The translations under genes and the position numbers were made by a program. The notes beneath the pieces were generated by a model that worked only from the letters and a program-made list of their open reading frames with translations, did no database searches and was not told the origin of the DNA. Below, in pieces: positions 38,103-46,839 of a stretch of 64,000 nucleotides of DNA; position 1 is the first letter of the stretch, and the number at the start of each line of letters is the position of its first letter. The stretch is from Actinomycetes bacterium. GTDB lineage: Bacteria > Actinomycetota > Coriobacteriia > Anaerosomatales > Anaerosomataceae. The stretch lies in NCBI GenBank assembly GCA_022839745.1, contig JALHJB010000001.1:1-64000 (forward strand), written 5' to 3'.

Positions 38103-38894
38103 ATGAAGATCGTCACCGAGCATCATGGCGACGGGCGCGCGTGCGTTGTGCATCTTCACGGTGAGGTCGACATGGTCACCGTCCCTGAAGTCCGGGAGGC
38201 GCTTGAATCCGCGATGAACCGCGGATGCGACAACCTGGTGCTCGATCTCGCGCACGTCAGCTACATGGACAGTTCGGCCCTCGGCCTGCTCGTGTGGGTG
38301 GATTGGAAGCTGGCCCCTCGCGAGGGACGACTGGTGCTTGCCGGGGCCGACCGCAACGTGTCACGGATACTCGAGATCTCCGGGCTCGTCAGCGCCGCGC
38401 CGTGCATATCCGCCGCGAGCGACCCGGAGGACGCGCTCTCGGGGTTCGAACTCACCGGTCCGCCCGCGGTGCCGTTGTGGACCCGGGAGCTGGAGTTTCC
38501 CGCACACCCGGATTCACTCGCCAGAGCGCGGGCGGAGGTCTGCGACCTGCTCGACCCTCTCGGGATGCCAGAGACCGTGTTCTTCGACGTCCGCGTCGCC
38601 GTGGGGGAGGCGCTGGCCAACGCGATCCGGCATGGTTCACCGCGCGGCGCCAATGACCCGGTGTCGGTGTCAGTGTCGGCGTATGAAGACAGGGTCGTGT
38701 TGGTCATCGCCGATCATGGGGCGGGTTTTGATGGCGAGACGGCGTCCGATGGCGATCCATACGCGTCCTCGGGGCGGGGAGTGATGTTCATGCGCGCCCT
38801 CATGGACCGTGTGGACTTCACGCCGCTTCCCGGGGGCGGGACGGCGGTGACGCTGGTGCGTCACCTCGCGGCCCTGGACGTTACGCGCGGGTGA
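38103..38894 (+). CDS. STAS (anti-anti-sigma) domain fused to a HATPase (RsbW-type) kinase
   Basis: 263 aa. Residues 1-105 are a STAS domain with the phosphorylatable motif Y-M-D-S-S-A-L-G (Ser57/Ser58). Residues about 125-258 are a HATPase_c_2 domain: N box G-E-A-L-A-N with Glu169 and Asn173, then D-H-G-A-G-F and S-S-G-R-G-V. RsbV and RsbW equivalents are normally separate proteins that inhibit each other; here both are in one chain. GGGGAGG precedes the ATG, 36 bases after the phosphatase gene. No sigma factor lies nearby. Confidence 0.87.
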   Translation: MKIVTEHHGDGRACVVHLHGEVDMVTVPEVREALESAMNRGCDNLVLDLAHVSYMDSSALGLLVWVDWKLAPREGRLVLAGADRNVSRILEISGLVSAAPCISAASDPEDALSGFELTGPPAVPLWTRELEFPAHPDSLARARAEVCDLLDPLGMPETVFFDVRVAVGEALANAIRHGSPRGANDPVSVSVSAYEDRVVLVIADHGAGFDGETASDGDPYASSGRGVMFMRALMDRVDFTPLPGGGTAVTLVRHLAALDVTRG

Positions 38895-38957
38895 CGTGCC
38901 AGCGGCGGCTCGATTAGGTATCCTTGACGGGCTGGATCATCCGAGGGAGGAAGCGTC

Positions 38958-39524
38958 ATGGAGTTGATGGATGCGATCCGTGGCCGTCGTTCGATCCGTA
39001 TTTTCGACGGACGACCGGTCGATAAGGGGATTCTCGAGCAGGTGCTGGATGCGGCAACGTACGCTCCGTCCCGCATGAACACCCAGCCATGGCATTTCCA
39101 CGTCGCATCGGGGGATGCGCGGATGCGTGTCGCCGAGGTCATGGCGATGACCACGGCGTACCTTGAGGAGTACATCGACGTGCTTGGACCTGAAGGCGTC
39201 GAGCATGCGGCCCGGTTCTACGCCGATCTCGGCGCGGCGCCGGTGATCATCGGTGTGGCATCCACGATCACAGAGGACTGGAACGAAGCGCGCGACAACG
39301 CGATCTCGGTCGGGGCGGCCGTTCAAAACGTGTTGCTTGCCAGCTACGACATGGGTCTGTCGAGCTGCAGCATCTCCTCTCCGCACTGGATCCGTGATCG
39401 GCTGGGCGACGTGTTCGACCTGAAAGAAGGATGGGAGGTCGTGTCGCTCATCGTCCTGGGACACGGGGCCGAGGAGCCGCCCGAGCGAGACCGCCACACC
39501 GATGTGGTGACCTACCTCACGTGA
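38958..39524 (+). CDS. Nitroreductase-family FMN protein
   Basis: 188 aa. Start motif M-E-L-M-D-A-I-R-G-R-R-S-I-R, then A-A-T-Y-A-P-S-R-M-N-T-Q-P-W-H-F for FMN binding, and the G-A-A-V-Q-N-V-L-L-A-S-Y-D-M-G-L-S-S-C helix. Flavin-dependent reductase of unknown substrate. GAGGAAG precedes ATG. GTGA overlap with the HAD gene. Confidence 0.9.
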   Translation: MELMDAIRGRRSIRIFDGRPVDKGILEQVLDAATYAPSRMNTQPWHFHVASGDARMRVAEVMAMTTAYLEEYIDVLGPEGVEHAARFYADLGAAPVIIGVASTITEDWNEARDNAISVGAAVQNVLLASYDMGLSSCSISSPHWIRDRLGDVFDLKEGWEVVSLIVLGHGAEEPPERDRHTDVVTYLT

Positions 39525-40231
39525 GCGCTCGGGGGCTGCGCGCCGTCTTCTTCGATGTGGGGAACACGCTCGTGTATCCCTCGCCGAGCGTGTCGGAAGT
39601 CTGCCGCGGCGTGCTCCGGGAGGCGGGACACGAACTCGACCTTTCGCTCATCGAGTCGTACATGCCGCTCGTGGATGCGTACTACGAGGAGCGCTACGCC
39701 GAAGACGACGCGTTCTGGACCGATGACGGGCGGACGACGTCGGTGTGGATCGGTATGTACTCGCTGCTGTGCCGCAAGCTTGGCATCGAAGCCGAGGCTG
39801 TGGCGATCGCGCGGCGCGTGTACGACGAGTTCGGACGGCCCGATCGCTGGGCGCCGTACGATGATGTCCGGCCAGCGTTCGAACGGCTGCAGGCGCGTGG
39901 TATCGCCATCGGCATCATCTCGAACTGGGACACGCGGCTGGTACGGATCCTTACCGGGCTGGGACTCGGAGAGATCCTGTCCGATATCGTGTCATCTGCG
40001 GACGTGCGACTCCACAAGCCCGACCCACGCATCTTCGAGCTCGCGTGCGAGCGGATCGGCGTCGTCCCCGGCGAGGCGGCCCACGTCGGCGACCATCACT
40101 ACGCTGACTACCTCGGCGCCAGTGCGCTCGGAATGAAGGCCGTTCTGATAGACCGACATGGCCTCGACGTGGACCACGGCGTGGTTCCCATCGAGACCCT
40201 GGATTCACTCGAGGGGGAGCTTGGGCTGTGA
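39521..40231 (+). CDS. HAD-superfamily hydrolase
   Basis: 236 aa. HAD motifs: I F-F-D-V-G-N-T-L-V with the nucleophile Asp followed by V-G (not the usual D-x-D, a variant seen in several HAD phosphatases), II I-S-N-W-D-T, III/IV K-P-D-P-R-I-F then G-D-H-H-Y-A-D. A helical cap lies between I and II. GTG 39521 overlaps the nitroreductase stop; the longer frame upstream is a shadow of that gene. Substrate unknown. Confidence 0.87.
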   Translation: MSARGLRAVFFDVGNTLVYPSPSVSEVCRGVLREAGHELDLSLIESYMPLVDAYYEERYAEDDAFWTDDGRTTSVWIGMYSLLCRKLGIEAEAVAIARRVYDEFGRPDRWAPYDDVRPAFERLQARGIAIGIISNWDTRLVRILTGLGLGEILSDIVSSADVRLHKPDPRIFELACERIGVVPGEAAHVGDHHYADYLGASALGMKAVLIDRHGLDVDHGVVPIETLDSLEGELGL

Positions 40232-40259
40232 CCGGCGCTTCGCGAAAGGATGGGTTGGC

Positions 40260-40760
40260 ATGAGTACACAGGAGGTCACGGGAACAGAGAGCCAAGGGGG
40301 CTTTGCCCGGCGAATACCCACGTACACTCGCTTTCTCATCGGGATCCCGGTGGTCGGTCTCTTCGCTGGGGCGGTCACGTTGACCGGCCTGGCGGCGGTC
40401 GAGACGGTCAGCGTGATCTCACGTGTCGTCAGTGGGGCGTTGCACGAGAAGGATGCCGTGCTCGACTTCATCGAGCTTGCGGACGTGTTCCTGCTCGCCA
40501 CGGTGCTTTACATCATGGCACTCGGTCTGTACGAGCTGTTCATCGACGATGCCATCCCGCTGCCGGCGTGGCTGCAGATCCACTCGCTCGACGATCTCAA
40601 GAGCAAGCTGGTCGGTGTGGTCGCTGTTGTTCTGGCGGTGTCGTTCCTCGGCGCTGTCATCAAGGGCATGGAGCCCGTGTCGCTGATGTACGAGGGCGTG
40701 GGGATCGCGGCCGTTGTTGCGGCGATGGGATACTTCCTCGGCAGGGGTGGGCACTCCTGA
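40260..40760 (+). CDS. UPF0114 (YqhA-like) membrane protein
   Basis: 166 aa. Four hydrophobic segments; the F-L-L-A-T-V-L-Y-I-M-A-L-G-L-Y-E-L-F-I region, L-P-A-W-L with D-D-L-K-S-K-L-V, and a late membrane pair are characteristic of UPF0114. Function unknown. ATG 40260 is preceded by AAAGGA; the frame further upstream overlaps the HAD gene. Confidence 0.8.
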   Translation: MSTQEVTGTESQGGFARRIPTYTRFLIGIPVVGLFAGAVTLTGLAAVETVSVISRVVSGALHEKDAVLDFIELADVFLLATVLYIMALGLYELFIDDAIPLPAWLQIHSLDDLKSKLVGVVAVVLAVSFLGAVIKGMEPVSLMYEGVGIAAVVAAMGYFLGRGGHS

Positions 40761-40774
40761 GTCTCGACTATCAC

Positions 40775-40803
40775 TTGACGGTTTAGCGCCTCGGACGCAC
40801 AAT
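40775..40803 (+). promoter_or_regulatory. Promoter of the small ORF at 40875
   Basis: TTGACG (40775-40780), a 17-bp spacer and CACAAT (40798-40803). The leader to 40875 is rich in CAG/GTC triplets. Confidence 0.5.
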
Positions 40804-40874
40804 GCGGGTGTCAGGCCGTATCACAGCAGTTCTTCGTCGTAGCAGTCGTCGCAGCAGCAGAAGGAGTCATGGCC

Positions 40875-41027
40875 ATGACCATCACCGAAGCGCGCAAGCG
40901 CTACCCGCTCGTGCCGCATGAGATCCTCAAGTGGGCGCTCGAGAACATCGCGGACCCAAAGGACCTGGAGCGGGGACTCTTCCGTCTCGATCAGGCCAAG
41001 CGCATCCAGCTCAAGTACGGCGTATAG
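40875..41027 (+). CDS. Small hypothetical protein (50 aa)
   Basis: Reads M-T-I-T-E-A-R-K-R-Y-P-L-V-P-H and ends with K-R-I-Q-L-K-Y-G-V. The basic, Leu-rich composition is typical of a small helical protein; no family is recognised. ATG 40875 is 8 bases after AAGGAG, while ATG 40869 is only 2 bases after it. Third positions are mostly G or C, as in neighbouring genes, which supports coding. A promoter lies upstream. It converges on the antiporter operon. Confidence 0.6.
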   Translation: MTITEARKRYPLVPHEILKWALENIADPKDLERGLFRLDQAKRIQLKYGV

Positions 41028-41052
41028 CTGTCGCCGTCTCACGATCGGTCGA

Positions 41053-42603
41053 TCAACCGAGCGCGAGCCACGCGAGAGCGAGCGCGACCAGCACGAACGT
41101 TGTGGCCGCTATCGTCCAACGCAGGTAGCCGCGTTCGGCGCCGAGCAGCGGCTCCGCCAGCGATGAGGAGCGTGCCTCCGATCGCCCGGCCGCGACGGGC
41201 CGGGGCCGATCCGCGCGTGCTGCCCATCGGGATGCTCCGCGGGCAACCATGGTGAGGAGATCGCCGGGCTCGACTACTGCACGGTAGCGGGTGCCTCCCG
41301 GCACGATCCTGGCGATCACACCCCACACACCGAGAGCGATCAGGCCCGGCCACAGCGCCGCCCACAGCGATGACAGCGAGAAAGCGGAGCTGATCGCGTG
41401 CTGGTTCCAGTCAGAGGGCCACATCCACGTGGCGGTGGCCACGAGCATCAGCAACAGGCCCCAGACCAGCGCGGCACCACGCGCGTTGCCCGGTGTGGTT
41501 TCCCGTGGCTGCAGGGTGAGCGCGAAGAAACGCAGCATGAGCGCGGCCGTTCCCACCGCAGCCCATGACAACCCCACGTATACCGCGGCCGAAATGTCAC
41601 CGCCTACCGCATGGACCGCGTCCTTGAGCGCGTACTTCGCCACGAACCCGCTCGTGAGCGGCGCACCAACGAGCGCGAGCGCGGGGAGCGCCAGGGCCGC
41701 CAGGGCCACGGAGCGCGCCCGTCGTCCGCTGAGCCTCTGCACAACGTCGTCGCCGAGCACGAGTGCGGCCTTCGCCAGCCCATGATGAAGCGCGTACGTC
41801 ACAACGGCACCATACGCGAGCGTCGCGGCGTTCGTGTCCGAGAGTCCGGCGCCCGCTGCGATCAGCACCAGGCCCATCTGGCTTGCGCTCGAGTAGCCGA
41901 GAACCGCGCGTGGATGGTCGGTGAGCACGCCGAGGACCGCGGCGCCGAACGCCGTCGTCAGGCCCAGAACCATCACGGCGTCGGCCCAGCCCGGTGGCAT
42001 CCCGCCCGCAGGCAACAGCCTCAGCATCGCAAGCGCGCCGACCTTGGTCGAGGCGCCCGCGAGCGCGGCGGCGGGACCCGTGGGCGTGTATGTGTAGGTG
42101 AGCGAAAGGATGCCGCTCAGCGGCAGCATGCCGATCTTGAGAGCGATCGTGGCGAGCACGAGCGTCGTGATGAGCGCGGCGGAGGGGAGTCCGGCGATGG
42201 CGTCGCGGTATCCGGGGAGGCTCGTGGTGCCGGTCTCGACCACCAGGAGCACGAGCGCAGCGAGCAGCAGCGCCTCGCCCACAACGGTGAGCGTGAGGTA
42301 GATGGCGCCCGCCCGGCGTGACTCCGCGCTGCGCGTGTGGGTGATCAGTCCCCACGCCGGAAGAGCCATGAGCGCGAAGCACAGATAGAAGGAGACAGCG
42401 TCCGAGGCGGCCGCTACGCCGATCCCGCCTACTGCCGATGGCACGTAGTACGCAAAGAGCCTGGGGCGATCGGCGGCGGGAGTCGTGATCGCCGTGTACA
42501 GCCCCGAGAGGAGCCACACCACGGCGAACAACGCCAGGAACGGGATCGACGTCTCATCAAGACCGAACGTGAACGCGCCGGTCCCTGTGAATGCGGACGT
42601 CAC
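41053..42603 (-). CDS. MrpD/NuoM-like antiporter subunit (third copy, lacking the TM5 Glu)
   Basis: 516 aa, about 14 helices, proton_antipo_M family. The TM7 lysine segment I-A-L-K-I-G-M-L-P-L and the following A-S-T-K-V-G-A-L-A-M-L-R-L are present. At TM5, where the two sister subunits have F-x-Y-E or C-L-E, this one reads C-F-A-L-M-A-L, so the proton-path glutamate is replaced by Ala. A C-terminal extension of about 100 residues is unlike the sister subunits. GTG 42603 overlaps the neighbouring stop (GTGA). Last gene of the operon. Confidence 0.82.
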   Translation of the reverse strand: MTSAFTGTGAFTFGLDETSIPFLALFAVVWLLSGLYTAITTPAADRPRLFAYYVPSAVGGIGVAAASDAVSFYLCFALMALPAWGLITHTRSAESRRAGAIYLTLTVVGEALLLAALVLLVVETGTTSLPGYRDAIAGLPSAALITTLVLATIALKIGMLPLSGILSLTYTYTPTGPAAALAGASTKVGALAMLRLLPAGGMPPGWADAVMVLGLTTAFGAAVLGVLTDHPRAVLGYSSASQMGLVLIAAGAGLSDTNAATLAYGAVVTYALHHGLAKAALVLGDDVVQRLSGRRARSVALAALALPALALVGAPLTSGFVAKYALKDAVHAVGGDISAAVYVGLSWAAVGTAALMLRFFALTLQPRETTPGNARGAALVWGLLLMLVATATWMWPSDWNQHAISSAFSLSSLWAALWPGLIALGVWGVIARIVPGGTRYRAVVEPGDLLTMVARGASRWAARADRPRPVAAGRSEARSSSLAEPLLGAERGYLRWTIAATTFVLVALALAWLALG

Positions 42604-44069
42604 GGCGTGACACCTCCAAACGCCGGAGCGACCGCGGTCAGGGCCCAGTGGACAGGCGAGCCCGGCAGACCGGCGGTGAGCCCCAGGACGATAGACATCG
42701 CAGCGACGATGACGATGGGCCACAGCATGCGCGGGTCGCTCTCGACACCCTCAGGCGCGCCGTGATCGCCGGGTCGCATCGCGGCAAGCAGTATCGGCAC
42801 CATGTAGCCCATCGCCAGAGCGCCCGCGGCAACGTAGACGATGAGCGCCCAGGACGCACCGGCCTCGACCGAGCCCGAGCCGAGCAGCCACTTGCTGGCG
42901 AACCCGGCAAGCGGGGGGATTCCAGCAAGTGCGAACGCGGCAACGGCGAACGATCCCATCGTGACCGGCATGCGCCTGGCCACGCCGCCCATCTCGCTCA
43001 GCTTCTTCACGTGGAGCGTCTCGGCGAGACTGCCCGCGGTGAAGAACATCGTGATCTTCATGAACGCGTGGTGGGCGAGGTGGGCGAGCGCGCCGGCGGC
43101 CGCGAGCGGTGAGCAGAGCGCCACGCCGAGCGTGATGTACGAGAGCTGCGCCACGGTGGAGTAGGCGAGCCGCTTCTTGAGATCGTCCTGACGCAGCGCG
43201 ATGACGCTCGCCACGATGATCGACGCGGCGGCGAACGCGGCGAGCACCTGTGCCACGCCAAGGGAGGATGCGAGTGCGGGGCCGTAGAGCTCGTTGATGA
43301 GCCGGATGATGCCGAACACTCCCGCTTTCACGACAGCAACCGCATGGAGCAGGGAGCTCACCGGTGCGGGCGCTACCATCGCGCCCGGCAGCCAGCCATG
43401 CAGCGGCATGATCGCGGCCTTGACGCCAAAGCCCGCCGCCATGAGGAAGAATATGGCGCGGAGGGCGGTCGTGTGGGTCTCGACACCGGCGAGCGCACCG
43501 CCCGGGGTGAACGGTGTCGGGCCGGCGAGCGCATAGAGCCAGGCGTTCCCCAGGAGCAGTAGCGTGCCGCCGGTGAGCGCGTACAGCAGGTACTTGCGTC
43601 CGGCCGCCAGCGCCTCGGGAGTGCCGGAGTGGACCACCAGCGGGTAGGTGGTGAGCGTGAGGATCTCGTAGAAGACGAAGAGGCTCACCGGATCGGTGGC
43701 CAGAGCCACACCATTGGCGGCGGCGATGCATAGGGCGAAGAAGCCGAAGAACCTCGCCTGATCCGCAGCGTGTTCCATGTAACCGATCGCGTAGACGAGG
43801 GTGATCATCCACAGGACGGTCGCCACCGTGGAGAACAGCAGGCCGGTCAGGTCGCTGTGCACTCCGAGGTCAAGGTCGGACATCATCGGGATCGCTCCGA
43901 CCGCGACCTCGCCGCCGTATGCGCGGATGACAAGGACGACGACGGTGCCGACCGACGCTGCCGCGGCTATGAGATTGAGGGTGTTGCGCGCGCGAGGCCG
44001 CCGCTCCCCGAGAAGGAACGTCGACAGCGCGGCGATGGCGGGCAGGAGCACCGGGAGCCAGATCATCAT
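42600..44069 (-). CDS. MrpD/NuoL-like antiporter subunit (second copy)
   Basis: 489 aa, about 14 helices. Conserved F-V-F-Y-E-I-L-T-L (TM5 Glu), F-G-V-K-A-A-I-M-P-L-H-G-W-L-P-G-A (TM7 Lys) and V-V-K-A-G-V-F-G-I-I-R-L are intact, as expected for an ion-translocating subunit. ATG 44069 overlaps the mnhD stop by 4 bases. It probably supplies the antiporter-like part of MrpA, which is absent as such from this operon. Confidence 0.85.
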   Translation of the reverse strand: MMIWLPVLLPAIAALSTFLLGERRPRARNTLNLIAAAASVGTVVVLVIRAYGGEVAVGAIPMMSDLDLGVHSDLTGLLFSTVATVLWMITLVYAIGYMEHAADQARFFGFFALCIAAANGVALATDPVSLFVFYEILTLTTYPLVVHSGTPEALAAGRKYLLYALTGGTLLLLGNAWLYALAGPTPFTPGGALAGVETHTTALRAIFFLMAAGFGVKAAIMPLHGWLPGAMVAPAPVSSLLHAVAVVKAGVFGIIRLINELYGPALASSLGVAQVLAAFAAASIIVASVIALRQDDLKKRLAYSTVAQLSYITLGVALCSPLAAAGALAHLAHHAFMKITMFFTAGSLAETLHVKKLSEMGGVARRMPVTMGSFAVAAFALAGIPPLAGFASKWLLGSGSVEAGASWALIVYVAAGALAMGYMVPILLAAMRPGDHGAPEGVESDPRMLWPIVIVAAMSIVLGLTAGLPGSPVHWALTAVAPAFGGVTP

Positions 44070-45559
44070 GGCGTCACCGCGCCCGAGGCAAGCAGCGGCC
44101 CGATGGCCGCGAGTTCGTTCACCAGCGGTGCCGCGAACACGAAGAACAGCGCGGCGAGGGCAAGGCCGAGCGGCAGCCATTCAAGGCGGATGGCCGCATC
44201 GGCCGGGGCCAGTGCATCAGCGGGGCCTGACAGCATGATCGCGAGCACCCGGAACATGTACGCGGCCGCGAGGAGCCCTCCAAGCCCCAGGGCGACCGCC
44301 CACCACCACTGCCCGGTCGAAATGGAGGCCGTGGCCAGCTGGAACTTCGAGCCGAAGCCGCCGCTGGGGGGCAGGCCCATCATCGTCACGCCGGCAAGCG
44401 CGACGGTCATCGTCAGCACCGGTGCGGTGCGGGCGGCACCCCGCATGCGATTCAGGTCATCCGTCCCGAACCGGTCCATGAGGCTTCCCGCCGCCATGAA
44501 GAGCCCTGACTTCGCCAATCCATGCGTTGCGGCATGCAGCAGCACGCCACCGAGGGCGAGCGACATGACATCGGCGCCAGCTCCCGCCAGGGGGAAGACT
44601 ATGAACAGATAGCCGATTTGCGCGACCGTGGAGTACGCCACGAACTGCTTGATCCGGGTCTGCAGCAGCGCCTGGATCGAGCCCCAGATGATCGCCACGG
44701 CCCCGAGCACGCCGAGCAGCACGTTCAGGCCGGGCACGAAGCCGGGGGGCGTCATGCCGAGTACGATCCGCAGCAGTGCGAAGTAGGTGCCTTTCACGAC
44801 CAGGGCCGACAGTGCCGCGCTGACCGGTGTCGGGGCGGCCGAGTGTGCCGACGGCAGCCAGAAGTGGGCCGGCACCAGTGCGGTCTTGAGCACGAGCGCA
44901 GCCACCATGAGCGCGATGCCAACGGCGGCTCCCGATTCGCCCGGGCCGCCCTCGGCGAGAACGACCCGCAACATCGCCATGTCGAGGTTCGCGGTAGCCG
45001 AGTACAGGAGGGCGACCCCGAGGAGGTATGTCATGGCCGCGAGCATATTGGCGAACAGGTAGCGTGCGCCGGCACGCAGCGCCCGGGCGTCACCCTTGAG
45101 TGCGGCAAGGCCGACCGCCGAGATGCCCACGAGTTCCAGGCAGACGTAGACGTTGAACGCGTCGCCCGTGAGGCACAGCCCGTTAAGCGATGTCCACATG
45201 AACATCCAGAGCGTCCAGAAGTGCCCGTTGCCGTACGCGTTCGGGTCGTCACGGTGGAAGTAGGCGGTAGCGAACACCGTCACGGCCAAGCCCACGACAG
45301 CCACGAGAAGCACGAACAGTGCAGCCGGTCCATCGGCCACCAGATCGATGCCGAGCGGCGCCCCCCAGCCTCCCACCTCGTAGCGCCATGCGCCGACGTC
45401 AAGCACGCGCGCCGCGAGGGCAACGGCCAGCGCCGTGTTCACAACGGCGCAACCGAGAGCGACATAGCGGTCCACATTCCGGCCCGCGATGAACGTGAGC
45501 GCCGACGCCGCGAGCGGAGCCAGGACGAGCAGTGCCGGCAGTTGGGCACCGAGACTCAT
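44066..45559 (-). CDS. mnhD: Na+/H+ antiporter subunit D (MnhD/MrpD)
   Basis: 497 aa, about 14 helices. V-Y-V-C-L-E-L-V-G-I-S keeps the TM5 Glu; A-L-V-L-K-T-A-L-V-P-A-H-F-W-L-P-S-A-H-S and V-V-K-G-T-Y-F-A-L-L-R-I keep the lysines; this wording is closest to true MrpD. ATG 45559 overlaps the mnhC stop by 4 bases. Confidence 0.92.
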   Translation of the reverse strand: MSLGAQLPALLVLAPLAASALTFIAGRNVDRYVALGCAVVNTALAVALAARVLDVGAWRYEVGGWGAPLGIDLVADGPAALFVLLVAVVGLAVTVFATAYFHRDDPNAYGNGHFWTLWMFMWTSLNGLCLTGDAFNVYVCLELVGISAVGLAALKGDARALRAGARYLFANMLAAMTYLLGVALLYSATANLDMAMLRVVLAEGGPGESGAAVGIALMVAALVLKTALVPAHFWLPSAHSAAPTPVSAALSALVVKGTYFALLRIVLGMTPPGFVPGLNVLLGVLGAVAIIWGSIQALLQTRIKQFVAYSTVAQIGYLFIVFPLAGAGADVMSLALGGVLLHAATHGLAKSGLFMAAGSLMDRFGTDDLNRMRGAARTAPVLTMTVALAGVTMMGLPPSGGFGSKFQLATASISTGQWWWAVALGLGGLLAAAYMFRVLAIMLSGPADALAPADAAIRLEWLPLGLALAALFFVFAAPLVNELAAIGPLLASGAVTP

Positions 45560-45876
45560 CGGCCATCACACGCCGGAGGGTCCTGGTCGAGGTCGTCCAA
45601 CCCGGTAAGGGTGTAGTAGCGCTTCGCGATCGAAAGCCCGAGCGCGGTCAGTGCGACCGTGACGACGATGCCGGTGAGCACCATCGCCTGAGGCACCGGA
45701 TCGGTGACGCCGTCGGGCGTTCGCTTTCCAAGCGCGATCAACACCATGAAGATGCCACTGCCCATGATGTTGGCGCCGATCACCTTATGCATGATGTGCC
45801 GCTGCGCCAGAAGCGCATACGTCCCGATCGAGAAGATCAGCGCGCCACCCACTGCGTAGATCAGATAGGTGCTCAC
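45556..45876 (-). CDS. mnhC: Na+/H+ antiporter subunit C (MnhC/MrpC)
   Basis: 106 aa, three helices, NuoK-like. The G-A-N-I-M-G-S-G-I-F segment and the D-P-V-P-Q-A-M-V-L-T-G-I-V-V motif are diagnostic. GTG 45876 overlaps the preceding stop. Confidence 0.93.
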   Translation of the reverse strand: MSTYLIYAVGGALIFSIGTYALLAQRHIMHKVIGANIMGSGIFMVLIALGKRTPDGVTDPVPQAMVLTGIVVTVALTALGLSIAKRYYTLTGLDDLDQDPPACDGR

Positions 45877-46559
45877 GACGCCTCCTCATCCTCTTCGCCG
45901 CCGGAGGCAGAGGCGAGGAACAGGCTCAGCATGCTCGCGCCGATCGACAGCGTGAGTATGCTTTCCAGGATGAGCAGCACGATGTGCCGCATGTCGTCGG
46001 AGTAGTCGAGGAGCGTACGGCCGGCGAGGATCGGCGTGACTGATACGGCGATGAACGCGAGCAGGCCGACAGAGAGCACGAGGCGGATGACCGAGTGACG
46101 CGCCCAGGAGGGACGCACCCATCCAGTCAGCGCGAGCAGGATGCCGCCGGCACCGAGCACGGCGCCGGCCTGGAACGCACCGCCAGGCTTCGTCGAGCCC
46201 ACCCAGACCAGGTATCCGGCCACGACCATCATGATCGGTGTCACGGCTTCGCCTAGTGACCTCAGGATGAGGTCAGCCGTGCCGGTCAGCCGGCGCCGTG
46301 TGCCGAGCCGCGGATCGCGCAACGAGAGCACGGCGACGGTGGCTAGCATGAGCACCGAGATCTCCAACAGCGTGTCGTAACCACGGAAATCGAGCAGGAC
46401 CGCGGTGACCACGTTGTTCACGTGGATGGCTGCGGCACCGCCGATCATCTCTTCCGAGAGCCCGGCCGACTCGCGGGGCAGATCCAGCACGGTCGACGAG
46501 ATGATCGCGAACAGCGCGATAGCCGCCACCAATGGAACCACGCGGATGCGATCACGCAT
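45873..46559 (-). CDS. mnhB: MbhE-like segment fused to antiporter subunit B (MnhB/MrpB)
   Basis: 228 aa, longer than the usual 140-residue MrpB. Residues 1-85 (V-N-N-V-V-T-A-V-L-L-D-F-R-G-Y-D-T-L-L-E) match the C-terminal MrpA/MbhE piece. Residues about 100-215 are the MnhB domain (G-S-T-K-P-G-G-A-F-Q-A-G-A-V-L-G-A). The acidic tail is short. ATG 46559; overlaps its upstream neighbour by 8 bases. Confidence 0.88.
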   Translation of the reverse strand: MRDRIRVVPLVAAIALFAIISSTVLDLPRESAGLSEEMIGGAAAIHVNNVVTAVLLDFRGYDTLLEISVLMLATVAVLSLRDPRLGTRRRLTGTADLILRSLGEAVTPIMMVVAGYLVWVGSTKPGGAFQAGAVLGAGGILLALTGWVRPSWARHSVIRLVLSVGLLAFIAVSVTPILAGRTLLDYSDDMRHIVLLILESILTLSIGASMLSLFLASASGGEEDEEAS

Positions 46560-46839
46560 CGGCGTCCCTCCTCTCGGCTGAGGCAGGGGACGGGTACGGC
46601 GTGACGCGAGATCTCATATGTCCAACGGCGTCGAGCAGAAGGGCGCCGGTGACTCCGGCGCCGATGGCGGCCTCGGCGAGGGCGACATCAGGGGAGCCGA
46701 GGCGCACCCAGGCGAGTGACAGGAACAACCCGAACGCCGTGAACATCACGACCGACTTGAAGAGCTTCCGCTGTGAGACCGACCCGATGGCGATCCATAC
46801 GAGCAGTCCGACGAGCAGCACATCGAAGAGGGCCCTCAT
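46552..46839 (-). CDS. MbhD-like / MrpA C-terminal-type subunit (DUF4040)
   Basis: 95 aa. Two or three helices with S-V-V-M-F-T-A-F-G-L and G-S-P-D-V-A-L-A-E-A-A-I-G-A-G-V-T-G, the NuoJ-like block normally found inside MrpA. Here it is a separate gene, as in Mbh/Mbx-type membrane complexes. Overlaps mnhG by 4 bases. Confidence 0.88.
   Translation of the reverse strand: MRALFDVLLVGLLVWIAIGSVSQRKLFKSVVMFTAFGLFLSLAWVRLGSPDVALAEAAIGAGVTGALLLDAVGHMRSRVTPYPSPASAERRDADA

Noticed and set aside
40821..41042. 73-codon minus-strand frame with a C-C-C-D-D-C cluster
   Set aside because: It is antisense to the small 40875 gene and its leader; the Cys cluster is produced by the triplet-rich leader.
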